Below are positions 17,557 to 25,616 of a DNA stretch of 64,000 bases, piece after piece. The notes beneath the pieces are model-generated. The model did not search any database. It had not been told where the DNA came from and was given only the letters and a program-made list of their open reading frames with translations. The stretch is from Actinomycetota bacterium (GTDB taxonomy: Bacteria; Actinomycetota; Acidimicrobiia; Acidimicrobiales; Ilumatobacteraceae). The stretch covers positions 1-64,000 of the forward strand of contig JAPOJQ010000002.1 of NCBI GenBank assembly GCA_029978335.1, read 5' to 3'. Both the position numbers and the translations under genes were made by a program. Position 1 is the first letter of the stretch; each line of letters starts with the position of its first letter.

Positions 17557-19269
17557 TCAGCGCCCACCTACCGTCCACCACGGCACGTAGATGTTCGCTA
17601 CGGCCGAGCTGCCCGTTGCATCGTGATACGCAATCATCGGCAACCCGCCCCCCGACATCGCCATCGACAGACCGCATCCGGCCGACCCGCACTCGTCGAG
17701 GCCGATGTGCTCGGTGGCGCTGGGAGGGCTGTCACAACTGGTGGTGTTGCACTGCAGAAGGCTGAGTACCGAGGTTCCCGAACTCTCCGTTGAGTAGGCA
17801 ATCAGCGGGACGCCATCAACCCCGATCCGCATCGAGGTCGAGTTGACGGGACCGGGCAATGCGCTCTTGACCTGAACAACTCCGGCAGCCCCCAACGACT
17901 GCGCCTCAATCGACCAGACATCGGGATCAGGGTCCAAGTCCTTTTCGCCGTACACAACAACAGGAACACCGTCGGCACCGATTGCGACAGATGGGTGAAA
18001 CCCAGTCACCACGTTCGAACCACCCACCCCTGTGTACTGGAGCACCATCGGGCTCCCCCCAGCACAGTCAGCGTCTCCGCATATGTACACGAACAGGGCG
18101 AATTCCAGGCCAGTGCCGACATGCTTGTCTTGGTAAGCGATGATTGGAGCGCCGGTGCGATCAATCACAACCGACGGGTGCTGGGGGTAAACAGCCGACT
18201 CGGCTGAGGTCCAGATGTCGTTGTACTCGTCGCCCGACCCCTCACAGAAGCGGTCGTCGCACGCGACGACGCTCAGGCTCGGCGGATTCTCAATGGTGTA
18301 GGCGATTACCGGATTGCCACCCACCCCGATGGCAATGTCCGGCGTCTCGCCGGTGCCGGCGCGGTCATCGAGAATCACGGGCTCACGATGCGTTGAGCAG
18401 TCGAACGAGGTGCAGACGACCACGCCCAACTCTGGAGTCGCGGTGCGGAACGAAATGACCGGCATGCCATCAGCCCCGATGGCCAATGCCGCATCGGCCA
18501 CCACACCCACATCGAGCACCGACGACACCTCTCCCTCATCGACACACCCAACGTCAGCGCAGGTCGTGACGGTGAGCGCCCCGCCGGAGGCGATGCGGGT
18601 CATCACGGGAAGACCATCGGCTCCACGTTCGATGTCGATCCCGGCCGTACTGTTCGACGGACCTACTGCTGACGGTGTCTCCACGAAACCACGGAAATTC
18701 CCCGCTGCGACACGAGCGATCTGAGAACCGGTAACTGCGATATCGGCCTCGATGTCGTCCAGTCGACCATCGGAGTAGTACCCGGACACGTCAACGATCA
18801 GGTGTGCTGCCCCGTACACGTTCAGGCAGATCGCTCCGCCTGCCCCGAGCGGGACCGTGACGGCATTCGCCACGTCAGTACCATCACTGAAGTTGAGCGT
18901 TGAAGCGTTCGGTACGCCGTCGGAAGCGTCGGCGCACGGAAATGCCGTTACGAAGCCATATCCAGCATTGCGGTTGCCCTCAGTAACCGTCAGGTTGATC
19001 GCCACCGCTGTAGCACCGTCAGGAACGACCGTCTCCGTCCCCGACGATCCGGAGTAGGTCCGCACCGGTCCGGTCACCTGCACAATGAGTGTCGCCCCGG
19101 AGACCTTCTTCTGTGAACGTGTGTCGAGAATCCTCACAGGAGCGATCGCAACGAGCGCGGACGAGTTGTCAACCCCTGAGGCTGACACCCCGATCAAGCC
19201 GCCTCCGCCAAGAGTTACCGCCAGTGCGGCGCCGATCGCGGCCCACCTCGTCCGATGCGGGTTACCCAT
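17557..19269 (-). CDS. secreted protein: ILDTR domain plus seven propeller-like repeats
   Basis: 570 residues from ATG 19269, six bases after TACTTT. A signal peptide covers residues 1-31 (basic start, AAIGAALAVTLGGGG). Residues 40-165 form a beta-rich domain opening with APVRILDTR and closing with LIVDVSGYY. From 214 onward seven repeats of the form IG-x-DG-x-PVIAY occur (near 214, 262, 311, 366, 427, 480 and 535). Five of these are followed by a Cys pair, C-x4-C in four cases. Seven repeats suggest a beta-propeller braced by disulfides. Extracellular; function unknown. The N-terminal domain recurs in the protein at 30768-32345. Confidence 0.75.
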   Translation of the reverse strand: MGNPHRTRWAAIGAALAVTLGGGGLIGVSASGVDNSSALVAIAPVRILDTRSQKKVSGATLIVQVTGPVRTYSGSSGTETVVPDGATAVAINLTVTEGNRNAGYGFVTAFPCADASDGVPNASTLNFSDGTDVANAVTVPLGAGGAICLNVYGAAHLIVDVSGYYSDGRLDDIEADIAVTGSQIARVAAGNFRGFVETPSAVGPSNSTAGIDIERGADGLPVMTRIASGGALTVTTCADVGCVDEGEVSSVLDVGVVADAALAIGADGMPVISFRTATPELGVVVCTSFDCSTHREPVILDDRAGTGETPDIAIGVGGNPVIAYTIENPPSLSVVACDDRFCEGSGDEYNDIWTSAESAVYPQHPSVVIDRTGAPIIAYQDKHVGTGLEFALFVYICGDADCAGGSPMVLQYTGVGGSNVVTGFHPSVAIGADGVPVVVYGEKDLDPDPDVWSIEAQSLGAAGVVQVKSALPGPVNSTSMRIGVDGVPLIAYSTESSGTSVLSLLQCNTTSCDSPPSATEHIGLDECGSAGCGLSMAMSGGGLPMIAYHDATGSSAVANIYVPWWTVGGR

Positions 19270-19327
19270 CGGAACAAAGTAGGCGACCACTCTGTCGCCG
19301 TCCAGACCCACCAGATACCGTGAGGTC

Positions 19328-19810
19328 ATGCGCATGTGGACATCGCGCCACTGGATGATTGCCGCAGCGGGGGCGATCGCTGTTGCTCTCCTGATCGGTG
19401 TGCCAACCGACGTCATACCGAACCCGATCTTTGGACGGCCGGTTGACATCACCTGGTGGTCGTACCCGACCCTCGTCGTCACCTCGATCCTCGGAGGCCT
19501 TCTCGCTGCCACCTACGTGCGCGACGGAGCAACGGCTGATGATCTCGATCGCCCCGGCCGAGTCGGTGGCATTGGCGGAATGCTCAGCTTTTTTGCCGTT
19601 GGCTGCCCGGTTTGCAACAAGCTCGTCGTCATTGCCCTCGGCACGACCGGAGCGCTCGAGTGGTTTGCCCCCGCCCAGCCGCTGCTCGCCCTTGCGTCGA
19701 TCGGGCTGCTCGCATGGGCCTTGCGTGGCCGTTTGCGCGGTGCAGCATCGTGCCCCATCACGACATCGATCCGTTCTGACGACGACGAAACGGCGATGAT
19801 GTCGCCATGA
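19328..19810 (+). CDS. small membrane protein with CPVC motif, coupled to menB
   Basis: 160 residues with four hydrophobic segments (about 9-29, 44-63, 81-105, 115-133). Segment three contains GCPVCNKLVVIALGTTGALEWFAP, with the C-x2-C at 93-96 inside or at the edge of the membrane. A third Cys lies at 142. I do not recognise a named family. TACCGT, six bases and ATG give a leaderless start. Its TGA overlaps the menB ATG (ATGA), so both come from one transcript. The membrane C-x2-C beside menaquinone synthesis suggests a quinone-linked thiol function, by analogy to DsbB/VKOR only. Confidence 0.7.
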   Translation: MRMWTSRHWMIAAAGAIAVALLIGVPTDVIPNPIFGRPVDITWWSYPTLVVTSILGGLLAATYVRDGATADDLDRPGRVGGIGGMLSFFAVGCPVCNKLVVIALGTTGALEWFAPAQPLLALASIGLLAWALRGRLRGAASCPITTSIRSDDDETAMMSP

Positions 19811-20721
19811 GTGCACTTGAGGGAGTCTCCGCCACTTTTGATGCCGACGCGTGGGACGAGGTTCCGGGCTTCAACTTCACCGACATCACCTATCACCGCG
19901 CCCGTGGCGTGGGATGCGTGCGCATCGCCTTCGACCGACCCGACATTCGTAATGCGTTCCGACCCCACACCGTCGATGAGCTGTACCGCGCACTCGACCA
20001 TGCGCGCATGTCAAGCGATGTCGGGTGCGTGCTGCTGACGGGCAACGGCCCCTCCCCCAAAGATGGAGGCTGGGCGTTCTGCTCGGGTGGCGACCAGCGC
20101 ATTCGCGGTCGCGACGGGTATCGCTATGCCGAAGGTGACACCGCCGACACCGTCGACCCTGCCCGTTCGGGACGACTCCACATCCTTGAGGTCCAGCGCC
20201 TCATCCGGTTCATGCCAAAGGTCGTCATCTGTGTCGTCCCCGGCTGGGCCGCCGGCGGTGGCCACAGCCTGCACGTGGTGGCCGATCTCACGCTCGCCAG
20301 CGAAGAGCATGCGCGCTTCAAGCAGACCGACGCCGATGTGGCGTCGTTCGACGCTGGCTATGGATCGGCGTACCTCGCTCGCATGGTGGGACAGAAGTTC
20401 GCCCGCGAGATCTTCTTCTTGGGTCGGACGTACACGGCGAGCGACATGTTCCACATGGGTGCCGTCAACGCCGTCGTGCCCCATGCTGAGCTCGAAGCCA
20501 CGGCGCTGCAATGGGCCCGCGAGATCTGCGGTAAGAGCCCGACGGCGCAGCGAATGCTGAAGTTCGCGTTCAACCTCGTCGACGATGGTCTCGTCGGCCA
20601 GCAGGTGTTCGCAGGCGAAGCGACCCGTCTTGCCTATGGCACCGACGAGGGCGCCGAGGGACGAGACGCCTTCTTGGAAAAGCGCGACCCGAACTGGTCG
20701 GGATTTCCGTACCACTTCTGA
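19807..20721 (+). CDS. menB: 1,4-dihydroxy-2-naphthoyl-CoA synthase
   Basis: 304 residues. Crotonase-fold enzyme that cyclises succinylbenzoyl-CoA in menaquinone synthesis. The MenB hallmarks are present: RIAFDRPDIRNAFRPHTVDEL, FCSGGDQRIRG, VVICVVPGWAAGGGHSLH, ARFKQTDADVASFDAGYGSAYLARMVG, and the C-terminal FLEKRDPNWSGFPYHF. The ATG overlaps the preceding membrane gene by four bases. A methyltransferase gene follows four bases after its stop. No other men genes are in the window. Confidence 0.96.
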   Translation: MSALEGVSATFDADAWDEVPGFNFTDITYHRARGVGCVRIAFDRPDIRNAFRPHTVDELYRALDHARMSSDVGCVLLTGNGPSPKDGGWAFCSGGDQRIRGRDGYRYAEGDTADTVDPARSGRLHILEVQRLIRFMPKVVICVVPGWAAGGGHSLHVVADLTLASEEHARFKQTDADVASFDAGYGSAYLARMVGQKFAREIFFLGRTYTASDMFHMGAVNAVVPHAELEATALQWAREICGKSPTAQRMLKFAFNLVDDGLVGQQVFAGEATRLAYGTDEGAEGRDAFLEKRDPNWSGFPYHF

Positions 20722-20725
20722 TCCG

Positions 20726-21529
20726 ATGTCGTTCATCACCATCGAGTCGACCGACGATGAGCGGCTCGCGCTCTTTCGCCTTCGTGAACGCGGACTCACC
20801 AATCGTGCCGATAAGCGAGATGATGCCGGCGCCGGGATGTTCCTCGCCGAAGGCGACCTCGTCGTCAGCCGAGCCCACGCTGCCGGCTGCCGAGCGATTG
20901 CCGCTCTCGCTGACGCCGATCGTGTCCCGCCTATCGCCCATGAACTCGGGGTTGATGTGTTCATCGGTGGCGACGAGATCCGACGTATGGTCACCGGCCT
21001 TGGTATGCCACACCCGATCGTGGCGATTTTCGAGCGACCGCCGCGACCGAGCGCGATCAGCCTGCTCTCACAATCACGGCGACTCGTCATCGTCGAAGCG
21101 GTCGATAACCCAGCAAATATCGGCGGCATCGTGCGCAACGCGGCCGGGCTCGGGTGGGATGGACTGTTGCTCGATGGCACCAGCGGCGATCCGCTCTCGC
21201 GTCGAGCACTTCGCGTGGCAATGGGCACGACATTCGCCTTGCCTCATGCCCGCACGCGTGACCTGATGGGGCTACTCGACGACGAATGCACCCGTGGTCA
21301 GCGTGACCTCATCGCACTAACCCCCGACCCACAAGCAGCTGACCTTCGCGAACTCGCAGCATCACTTGACGCTGCGCGCCCGCGCGCTGTCATGATCGGC
21401 GCCGAACGCGCTGGGCTCAGCGACGACGCCCTCCGGTTGGCGATTCCCGCCCGTATCCCAATGGCGGGCGCTGTGGATTCCCTCAACGCTGCAGCAGCAT
21501 CAGCAATCGCCTGTTGGGCGCTCGCGTAG
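20726..21529 (+). CDS. TrmH/SpoU family RNA 2'-O-methyltransferase
   Basis: 267 residues from ATG 20726. The SPOUT-knot motifs are EAVDNPANIGGIVRNAAGLG (motif 1), VMIGAERAGLS (motif 2) and IPMAGAVDSLNAAAASAIACWAL (motif 3), which bind S-adenosylmethionine. The N-terminal 90 residues are a substrate-binding domain (FLAEGDLVVSRAHAAG). The target nucleotide in tRNA or rRNA is not assignable. Four bases separate it from the menB stop; probably one transcript. Ends with TAG, convergent with glbO. Confidence 0.88.
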   Translation: MSFITIESTDDERLALFRLRERGLTNRADKRDDAGAGMFLAEGDLVVSRAHAAGCRAIAALADADRVPPIAHELGVDVFIGGDEIRRMVTGLGMPHPIVAIFERPPRPSAISLLSQSRRLVIVEAVDNPANIGGIVRNAAGLGWDGLLLDGTSGDPLSRRALRVAMGTTFALPHARTRDLMGLLDDECTRGQRDLIALTPDPQAADLRELAASLDAARPRAVMIGAERAGLSDDALRLAIPARIPMAGAVDSLNAAAASAIACWALA

Positions 21530-21540
21530 ATCACTCACCA

Positions 21541-21951
21541 TCAGGGTCGCAGCCCTAACGGATGATCGTTGCGAAGGTGCTCCGCCGCTGGCACGAAGTA
21601 AGCCAACAGTTCCCCAGCGAGTTCCACCCCATCGGGTCGTCCATCGCACATCCGCTCAACTGCCGCCGCCATGTGCACGAGCCAACGGTCACGTTCACGT
21701 TCGCCCACATGAAAGGGCATGTGCCGCATCCGAAGCCGTGGATGTCCGCGCACCTCCATGTACGTGTGAGGGCCACCCCAGTACTGAATGAGAAACAGCG
21801 TCAGACGCTCGCGTGCAGGACCAAAGTCTGGAAACTCTGGATACAGCGGAGCGAGGAGCTCGTCAGTGGCGATGCCCTCGTAAAACGCGTCGACAAGATC
21901 GGTGAAGAATTGGTCGCCACCAACCCGGTCATAGAGCGAGGTCTCGTCCAC
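21541..21951 (-). CDS. glbO: group II truncated haemoglobin
   Basis: 136 residues. The pattern LYDRVGGDQFFTDLVDAFYEGI, then LFLIQYWGGPHTYMEVRGHPRLRMRHMPFHVGERERDRWL, is that of GlbO (trHb2). It includes the proximal His within RMRHMPF and the Trp that follows in ERDRWL. The family binds O2 and related ligands in aerobic actinobacteria. The GTG start lies three bases after the TGA of the enoyl-CoA hydratase gene, so translation is probably coupled. Confidence 0.92.
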   Translation of the reverse strand: MDETSLYDRVGGDQFFTDLVDAFYEGIATDELLAPLYPEFPDFGPARERLTLFLIQYWGGPHTYMEVRGHPRLRMRHMPFHVGERERDRWLVHMAAAVERMCDGRPDGVELAGELLAYFVPAAEHLRNDHPLGLRP

Positions 21952-21954
21952 GGA

Positions 21955-22842
21955 TCAGTCGTAGGTCGGGTCGGTCCAGTCCGAAAAGATCGTTCCCAAT
22001 CCGTCAGACACGCGATCGGGGAACTGAGGAGCACGCTTTTCGAAGAACGAGTTGATGCCTTCCTTCACGTCGTTCGAGCGACCCCGTTCAAGAATGCCAC
22101 GACTGTCGACCTTGTGCGCTTCCATTGGATGGTCAGCCCCAAGCATGCGCCACATCATCTTTCGGGCGACTGCAATCGATACCGCCGACGAGTTCTCGGT
22201 CATACGCTTCGCCAGCGCCCGCGCTGCCGGCATCAGCTCGTCGGGGTCATACACAGCCCGTACGAGGCCCCCGTCAAGCGCTTCATCAGCGGAGAACACT
22301 TCGCCACATGACACCCACTCCATCGCCCGACTGATACCGACGAGCCGCGGCAGGAACCAGCTCGACGCCGCCTCGGGAACGATGCCCCGTCGAGAAAACA
22401 CGAAACCGAACTTCGAAGCCGTCGAGGCCAATCGAATATCCATCGGCAACGTCATCGTCACACCAACACCAACTGCGGCGCCGTTGATCGCCCCGATCAC
22501 TGGCTTCAACGATTGGAAAATCCGCAAACTGACCGTGCCACCGCCATCGCGAGGTACCCCATTCGCACCCATGATGTCGGAGCCACCGCGCGAGAAGGTT
22601 CCCTCGCCCGATGACAAGTCCGCTCCGGCGCAATAGGCCCGGCCGCGACCGCTGAAAATGACCGCACGGACCGCATCGTCAGCGTCGGTTCGATCAAGGG
22701 CATCGAGAATCTCGTACCGCATCCGCTCGGTGAACGCATTCATCTTCTCGGGGCGGTTGAGCCAAATCGTGGCAATGCCGTCATCGACATCGAGTTCGAT
22801 GTGCTCATAGGTCGACGGGTCAAGCGATTCGGGAGCGGCCAT
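21955..22842 (-). CDS. enoyl-CoA hydratase/isomerase family protein
   Basis: 295 residues from ATG 22842 (CATGAT, six bases, ATG). Crotonase fold: IATIWLNRPEKMNAFTERM, AVIFSGRGRAYCAGADLSSG (oxyanion hole) and PVIGAINGAAVGVGVTMTLPMDIRLAST. GIVPEAASSWFLPRLVG supplies the catalytic-region Glu. It carries an insertion of about 15 residues after AGADLSSGEGT. Likely acts in fatty-acid or other acyl-CoA degradation. Coupled to glbO downstream. Confidence 0.88.
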   Translation of the reverse strand: MAAPESLDPSTYEHIELDVDDGIATIWLNRPEKMNAFTERMRYEILDALDRTDADDAVRAVIFSGRGRAYCAGADLSSGEGTFSRGGSDIMGANGVPRDGGGTVSLRIFQSLKPVIGAINGAAVGVGVTMTLPMDIRLASTASKFGFVFSRRGIVPEAASSWFLPRLVGISRAMEWVSCGEVFSADEALDGGLVRAVYDPDELMPAARALAKRMTENSSAVSIAVARKMMWRMLGADHPMEAHKVDSRGILERGRSNDVKEGINSFFEKRAPQFPDRVSDGLGTIFSDWTDPTYD

Positions 22843-22873
22843 GGCCCCATCATGGCCGATGGACCCTTTGCGG

Positions 22874-23779
22874 TCACACGTCGAGGAATCGCGAGGCGGC
22901 CGTGCCCGAACCAATGGTGCCGATCAGTGCACCGAACACGATCAGAATCAGCGCAACCTGCCATTGGTAGCCATCGATCACGACCAAGGCGGTCATCCCC
23001 GAATTCACTGGGAACGACTCGACGCCGGCGGTCCAGCGATCGTTAATAAACCACATCGCGATCGAGGCAACCGCCCCACCCGCCACGCCTTGAAGCAATC
23101 CTTCGAGCATGAATGGCACACGGATGAACCAGTCGGTGGCACCAACCAACTTCATCACCTCTATCTCACGCCGGCGCGCAAACATCGCAGTGCGAATCGT
23201 GTTCCAGATGAGCAACGACGCGGCGATCATCAAGGCGATCCAGAGTCCAGTGGTGTAGGTCGACACGAAACCCTGCAACTTGGAAATCAGATCGAGTTGC
23301 TCCTCGGCCAGCTGAACCGAGTACACGTTGGGCAGTTCGAGATATCGATCACGCAGACCACGCAGAATGTCCACCTGAGTGGCATCGAGGGGCACCACTT
23401 TGTACTGCGTTGGAATGTTGTCCGCCGTCAACTGGGCTCTCGTCCCCGGGTCACCGGCGAACAGCCGATCGGCGTCGGTCAGCGAGCACGTCACATCGCA
23501 GTACGACCAGTCCTCGATCGTGATGCCAACCTGTTGCGAGAGCGCCTCTTCAACCACGAGACGTTGCTCGTCGCCGGCTCCGGCGTTGACGTACACGATC
23601 ATCTCGACCCCGCCCTCCCACTGGGCGAGCAGATTGTCAAAGCCGTGCTGGATGATGAGCGTGAGACCAAAGATCAATAGCGACACCGCCGAGGTGATCA
23701 CGGCAGCCACCGACAGCGTCACATTGCGCTGCATGCTGGCCCCAGTTTCTCGGAAGATGTAACTCAGTCGAGAGATCAT
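22874..23779 (-). CDS. ftsX: cell-division ABC transporter permease
   Basis: 301 residues. One N-terminal helix (about 20-43), an extracytoplasmic domain (45-185) with two cysteines in SYCDVTCS, then three helices with [26 protein letters not shown] between, the FtsX signature. With FtsE it activates peptidoglycan hydrolases at division, typically RipC-like NlpC/P60 proteins in actinobacteria; no such hydrolase gene is adjacent here. It overlaps ftsE by ATGA. Confidence 0.95.
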   Translation of the reverse strand: MISRLSYIFRETGASMQRNVTLSVAAVITSAVSLLIFGLTLIIQHGFDNLLAQWEGGVEMIVYVNAGAGDEQRLVVEEALSQQVGITIEDWSYCDVTCSLTDADRLFAGDPGTRAQLTADNIPTQYKVVPLDATQVDILRGLRDRYLELPNVYSVQLAEEQLDLISKLQGFVSTYTTGLWIALMIAASLLIWNTIRTAMFARRREIEVMKLVGATDWFIRVPFMLEGLLQGVAGGAVASIAMWFINDRWTAGVESFPVNSGMTALVVIDGYQWQVALILIVFGALIGTIGSGTAASRFLDV

Positions 23780-24453
23780 TGGTACACCCCTCGAGCCTGG
23801 TCGCGAACGATCACTCCCCGGTCGAGTTGAATGACTCGCTTACGCATCGCATCAACAATGCGTTGATCATGCGTCGCCATGACGACAGTGGTGCCGGTGC
23901 CGTTGATGCGATCGAGGAGCCGCATGATGCCCTCGCCGGTCGCTGGGTCAAGATTGCCTGTCGGCTCGTCTGCGACGAGGATCAACGGACGATTGACGAA
24001 TGCCCTGGCGATCGACACGCGCTGCTGCTCACCGCCAGAAAGCTGATCGGGGAACCGATCCTCTTTGCCGGCAAGACCTACAAGGTCGATCACCGCTGGC
24101 ACCTGCTGGCGAATGACGTGCTTTGGTCGACCGATGACCTCAAGGGCAAAGGCGACGTTCTCAAAGACGGTCTTGTTGCTGAGCAACTTGTAATCCTGGA
24201 AGACGTTGCCAATATTGCGCCGCAACATCGGCACCCGATTGCCGGGCATATCGACAATGTTCCGACCGGCTACCCAGACCGCACCCAATTCGGGACGCTC
24301 TTGACGGTTGATGAGCCGCAACAACGTGCTCTTGCCTGAACCGGACGGGCCGACGAGGAAGACGAACTCTCCCTTGGCTACCTCAAAGCTGGCGTCGCGT
24401 AGAGCGATCACCTCTTCGGAGTAGCTCTTGGTGACGTTCTCCAACCGAATCAT
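23776..24453 (-). CDS. ftsE: cell-division ATP-binding protein
   Basis: 225 residues. [24 protein letters not shown] opens the protein; Walker A is [13 protein letters not shown], the signature [15 protein letters not shown], Walker [15 protein letters not shown], and the H-loop ATHDQRI. Length and motifs are those of FtsE. The ATG lies nine bases after TACCCT on the minus strand. GGTAG/CTACC forms a short inverted repeat over that hexamer. It heads the ftsEX transcript and lies 39 bases downstream of prfB. Confidence 0.96.
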   Translation of the reverse strand: MIRLENVTKSYSEEVIALRDASFEVAKGEFVFLVGPSGSGKSTLLRLINRQERPELGAVWVAGRNIVDMPGNRVPMLRRNIGNVFQDYKLLSNKTVFENVAFALEVIGRPKHVIRQQVPAVIDLVGLAGKEDRFPDQLSGGEQQRVSIARAFVNRPLILVADEPTGNLDPATGEGIMRLLDRINGTGTTVVMATHDQRIVDAMRKRVIQLDRGVIVRDQARGVYQ

Positions 24454-24492
24454 GACGCCCCGAGGGTAGTGCTACCGAACCGCTGCTCGCGG

Positions 24493-25599
24493 TCAGTCAT
24501 CAGCCTCAGCGGAACGCCGCCAACGCAGGTAGCCCTCCATGAACTGATCGAGCTCGCCATCGAAGACCGCGGCGACGTTGCCGGACTCAACTTCGGTACG
24601 CAGGTCCTTCACCATCTGGTACGGCTGCATCACATACGAGCGGATCTGACTGCCCCAGCCGACCTGTGCCTGCTTGCCGCCGATCGCATCACGCTCGGCC
24701 TGATGCTCTTCTTCGATCTTTGCCGCCACCATCGCACGCAGGCGATTCAACGCCTTTTCACGGTTCTGCAGCTGGCTGCGTTCCTCCTGCGACGATGCCA
24801 CCAGTCCGGTTGGCTCGTGGATCAAACGCACCGCAGACGAGGTTTTGTTGACGTGCTGACCGCCCGCACCCGAAGCACGGAACACTTCCATTCGAATGTC
24901 GGCCTCGTTGATCTCCACGTCAGGAGCGTCCATCACTGGCCACACCTGCACCGCTGCAAAGCTCGTCTGGCGACGGCCTTGATTATCAAAAGGGCTAATC
25001 CGCACGAGTCGGTGGGTGCCACGCTCTGACGTCATCAAGCCGTAGGCATAACGCCCCGTGATCGTCACCTCGGCTGAGTTGATGCCAGCCTCGGCACCTT
25101 CTGACTCGTAGTTCAGTTCGATCACAAAGCCGCGCCGCTCGGCCCACCGGGCGTACATACGGAGAAGCATCTCGGCAAAGTCCTGCGCGTCAACGCCGCC
25201 GTCTTTGGCGTTGATCTGCACGATGCATGCAGAATCGTCGTGCACGCCAGTGAACAAGCTGCGCAGTTCGAGTTGATCAAGCCGCGATGAGATATCGGCC
25301 ATCGATGCATCGATCTCGTCGATGACCGATTCATCGCCTTCCTCACGGGCGAGATCGTGCAACACCTCGATGTCATCAACCGCTGATGCAATGGCATCGT
25401 GCGTGTCGAGGTCGTCTTTGACGGCCGCGTAGTCGGCGTTGACCTGCTTGGCACGATCGGCATCATCCCAGAGATCAGGTCGTGAAATCTCCGACTCCAA
25501 CTCCACGAGCCGGTTACGTCCTTCATCAACCTTCAGATAGCCGGCGGCCTCGACAACGCGGCGTCGAAGATCTCTGATGTCATCGGTCAGGTCACGCAT
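24493..25599 (-). CDS. prfB: peptide chain release factor 2
   Basis: 368 residues. The stop-codon recognition tripeptide SPF is in RISPFDNQGRRQTSFA, and the catalytic GGQ is in GAGGQHVNKTSSAVR. It recognises UGA and UAA. The reading frame is open from ATG 25599 through the full N-terminal helical domain, so the programmed +1 frameshift that autoregulates many prfB genes is absent. It follows secA by 17 bases on the same strand. Confidence 0.96.
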   Translation of the reverse strand: MRDLTDDIRDLRRRVVEAAGYLKVDEGRNRLVELESEISRPDLWDDADRAKQVNADYAAVKDDLDTHDAIASAVDDIEVLHDLAREEGDESVIDEIDASMADISSRLDQLELRSLFTGVHDDSACIVQINAKDGGVDAQDFAEMLLRMYARWAERRGFVIELNYESEGAEAGINSAEVTITGRYAYGLMTSERGTHRLVRISPFDNQGRRQTSFAAVQVWPVMDAPDVEINEADIRMEVFRASGAGGQHVNKTSSAVRLIHEPTGLVASSQEERSQLQNREKALNRLRAMVAAKIEEEHQAERDAIGGKQAQVGWGSQIRSYVMQPYQMVKDLRTEVESGNVAAVFDGELDQFMEGYLRWRRSAEADD

Positions 25600-25616
25600 G
25601 GTGGATGCTCGTCGTC

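Noticed and set aside
24493..25599. Programmed +1 frameshift in prfB
   Set aside because: The frame is open from an ATG through the complete N-terminal domain; no internal UGA with a slippery CUU was needed or seen.
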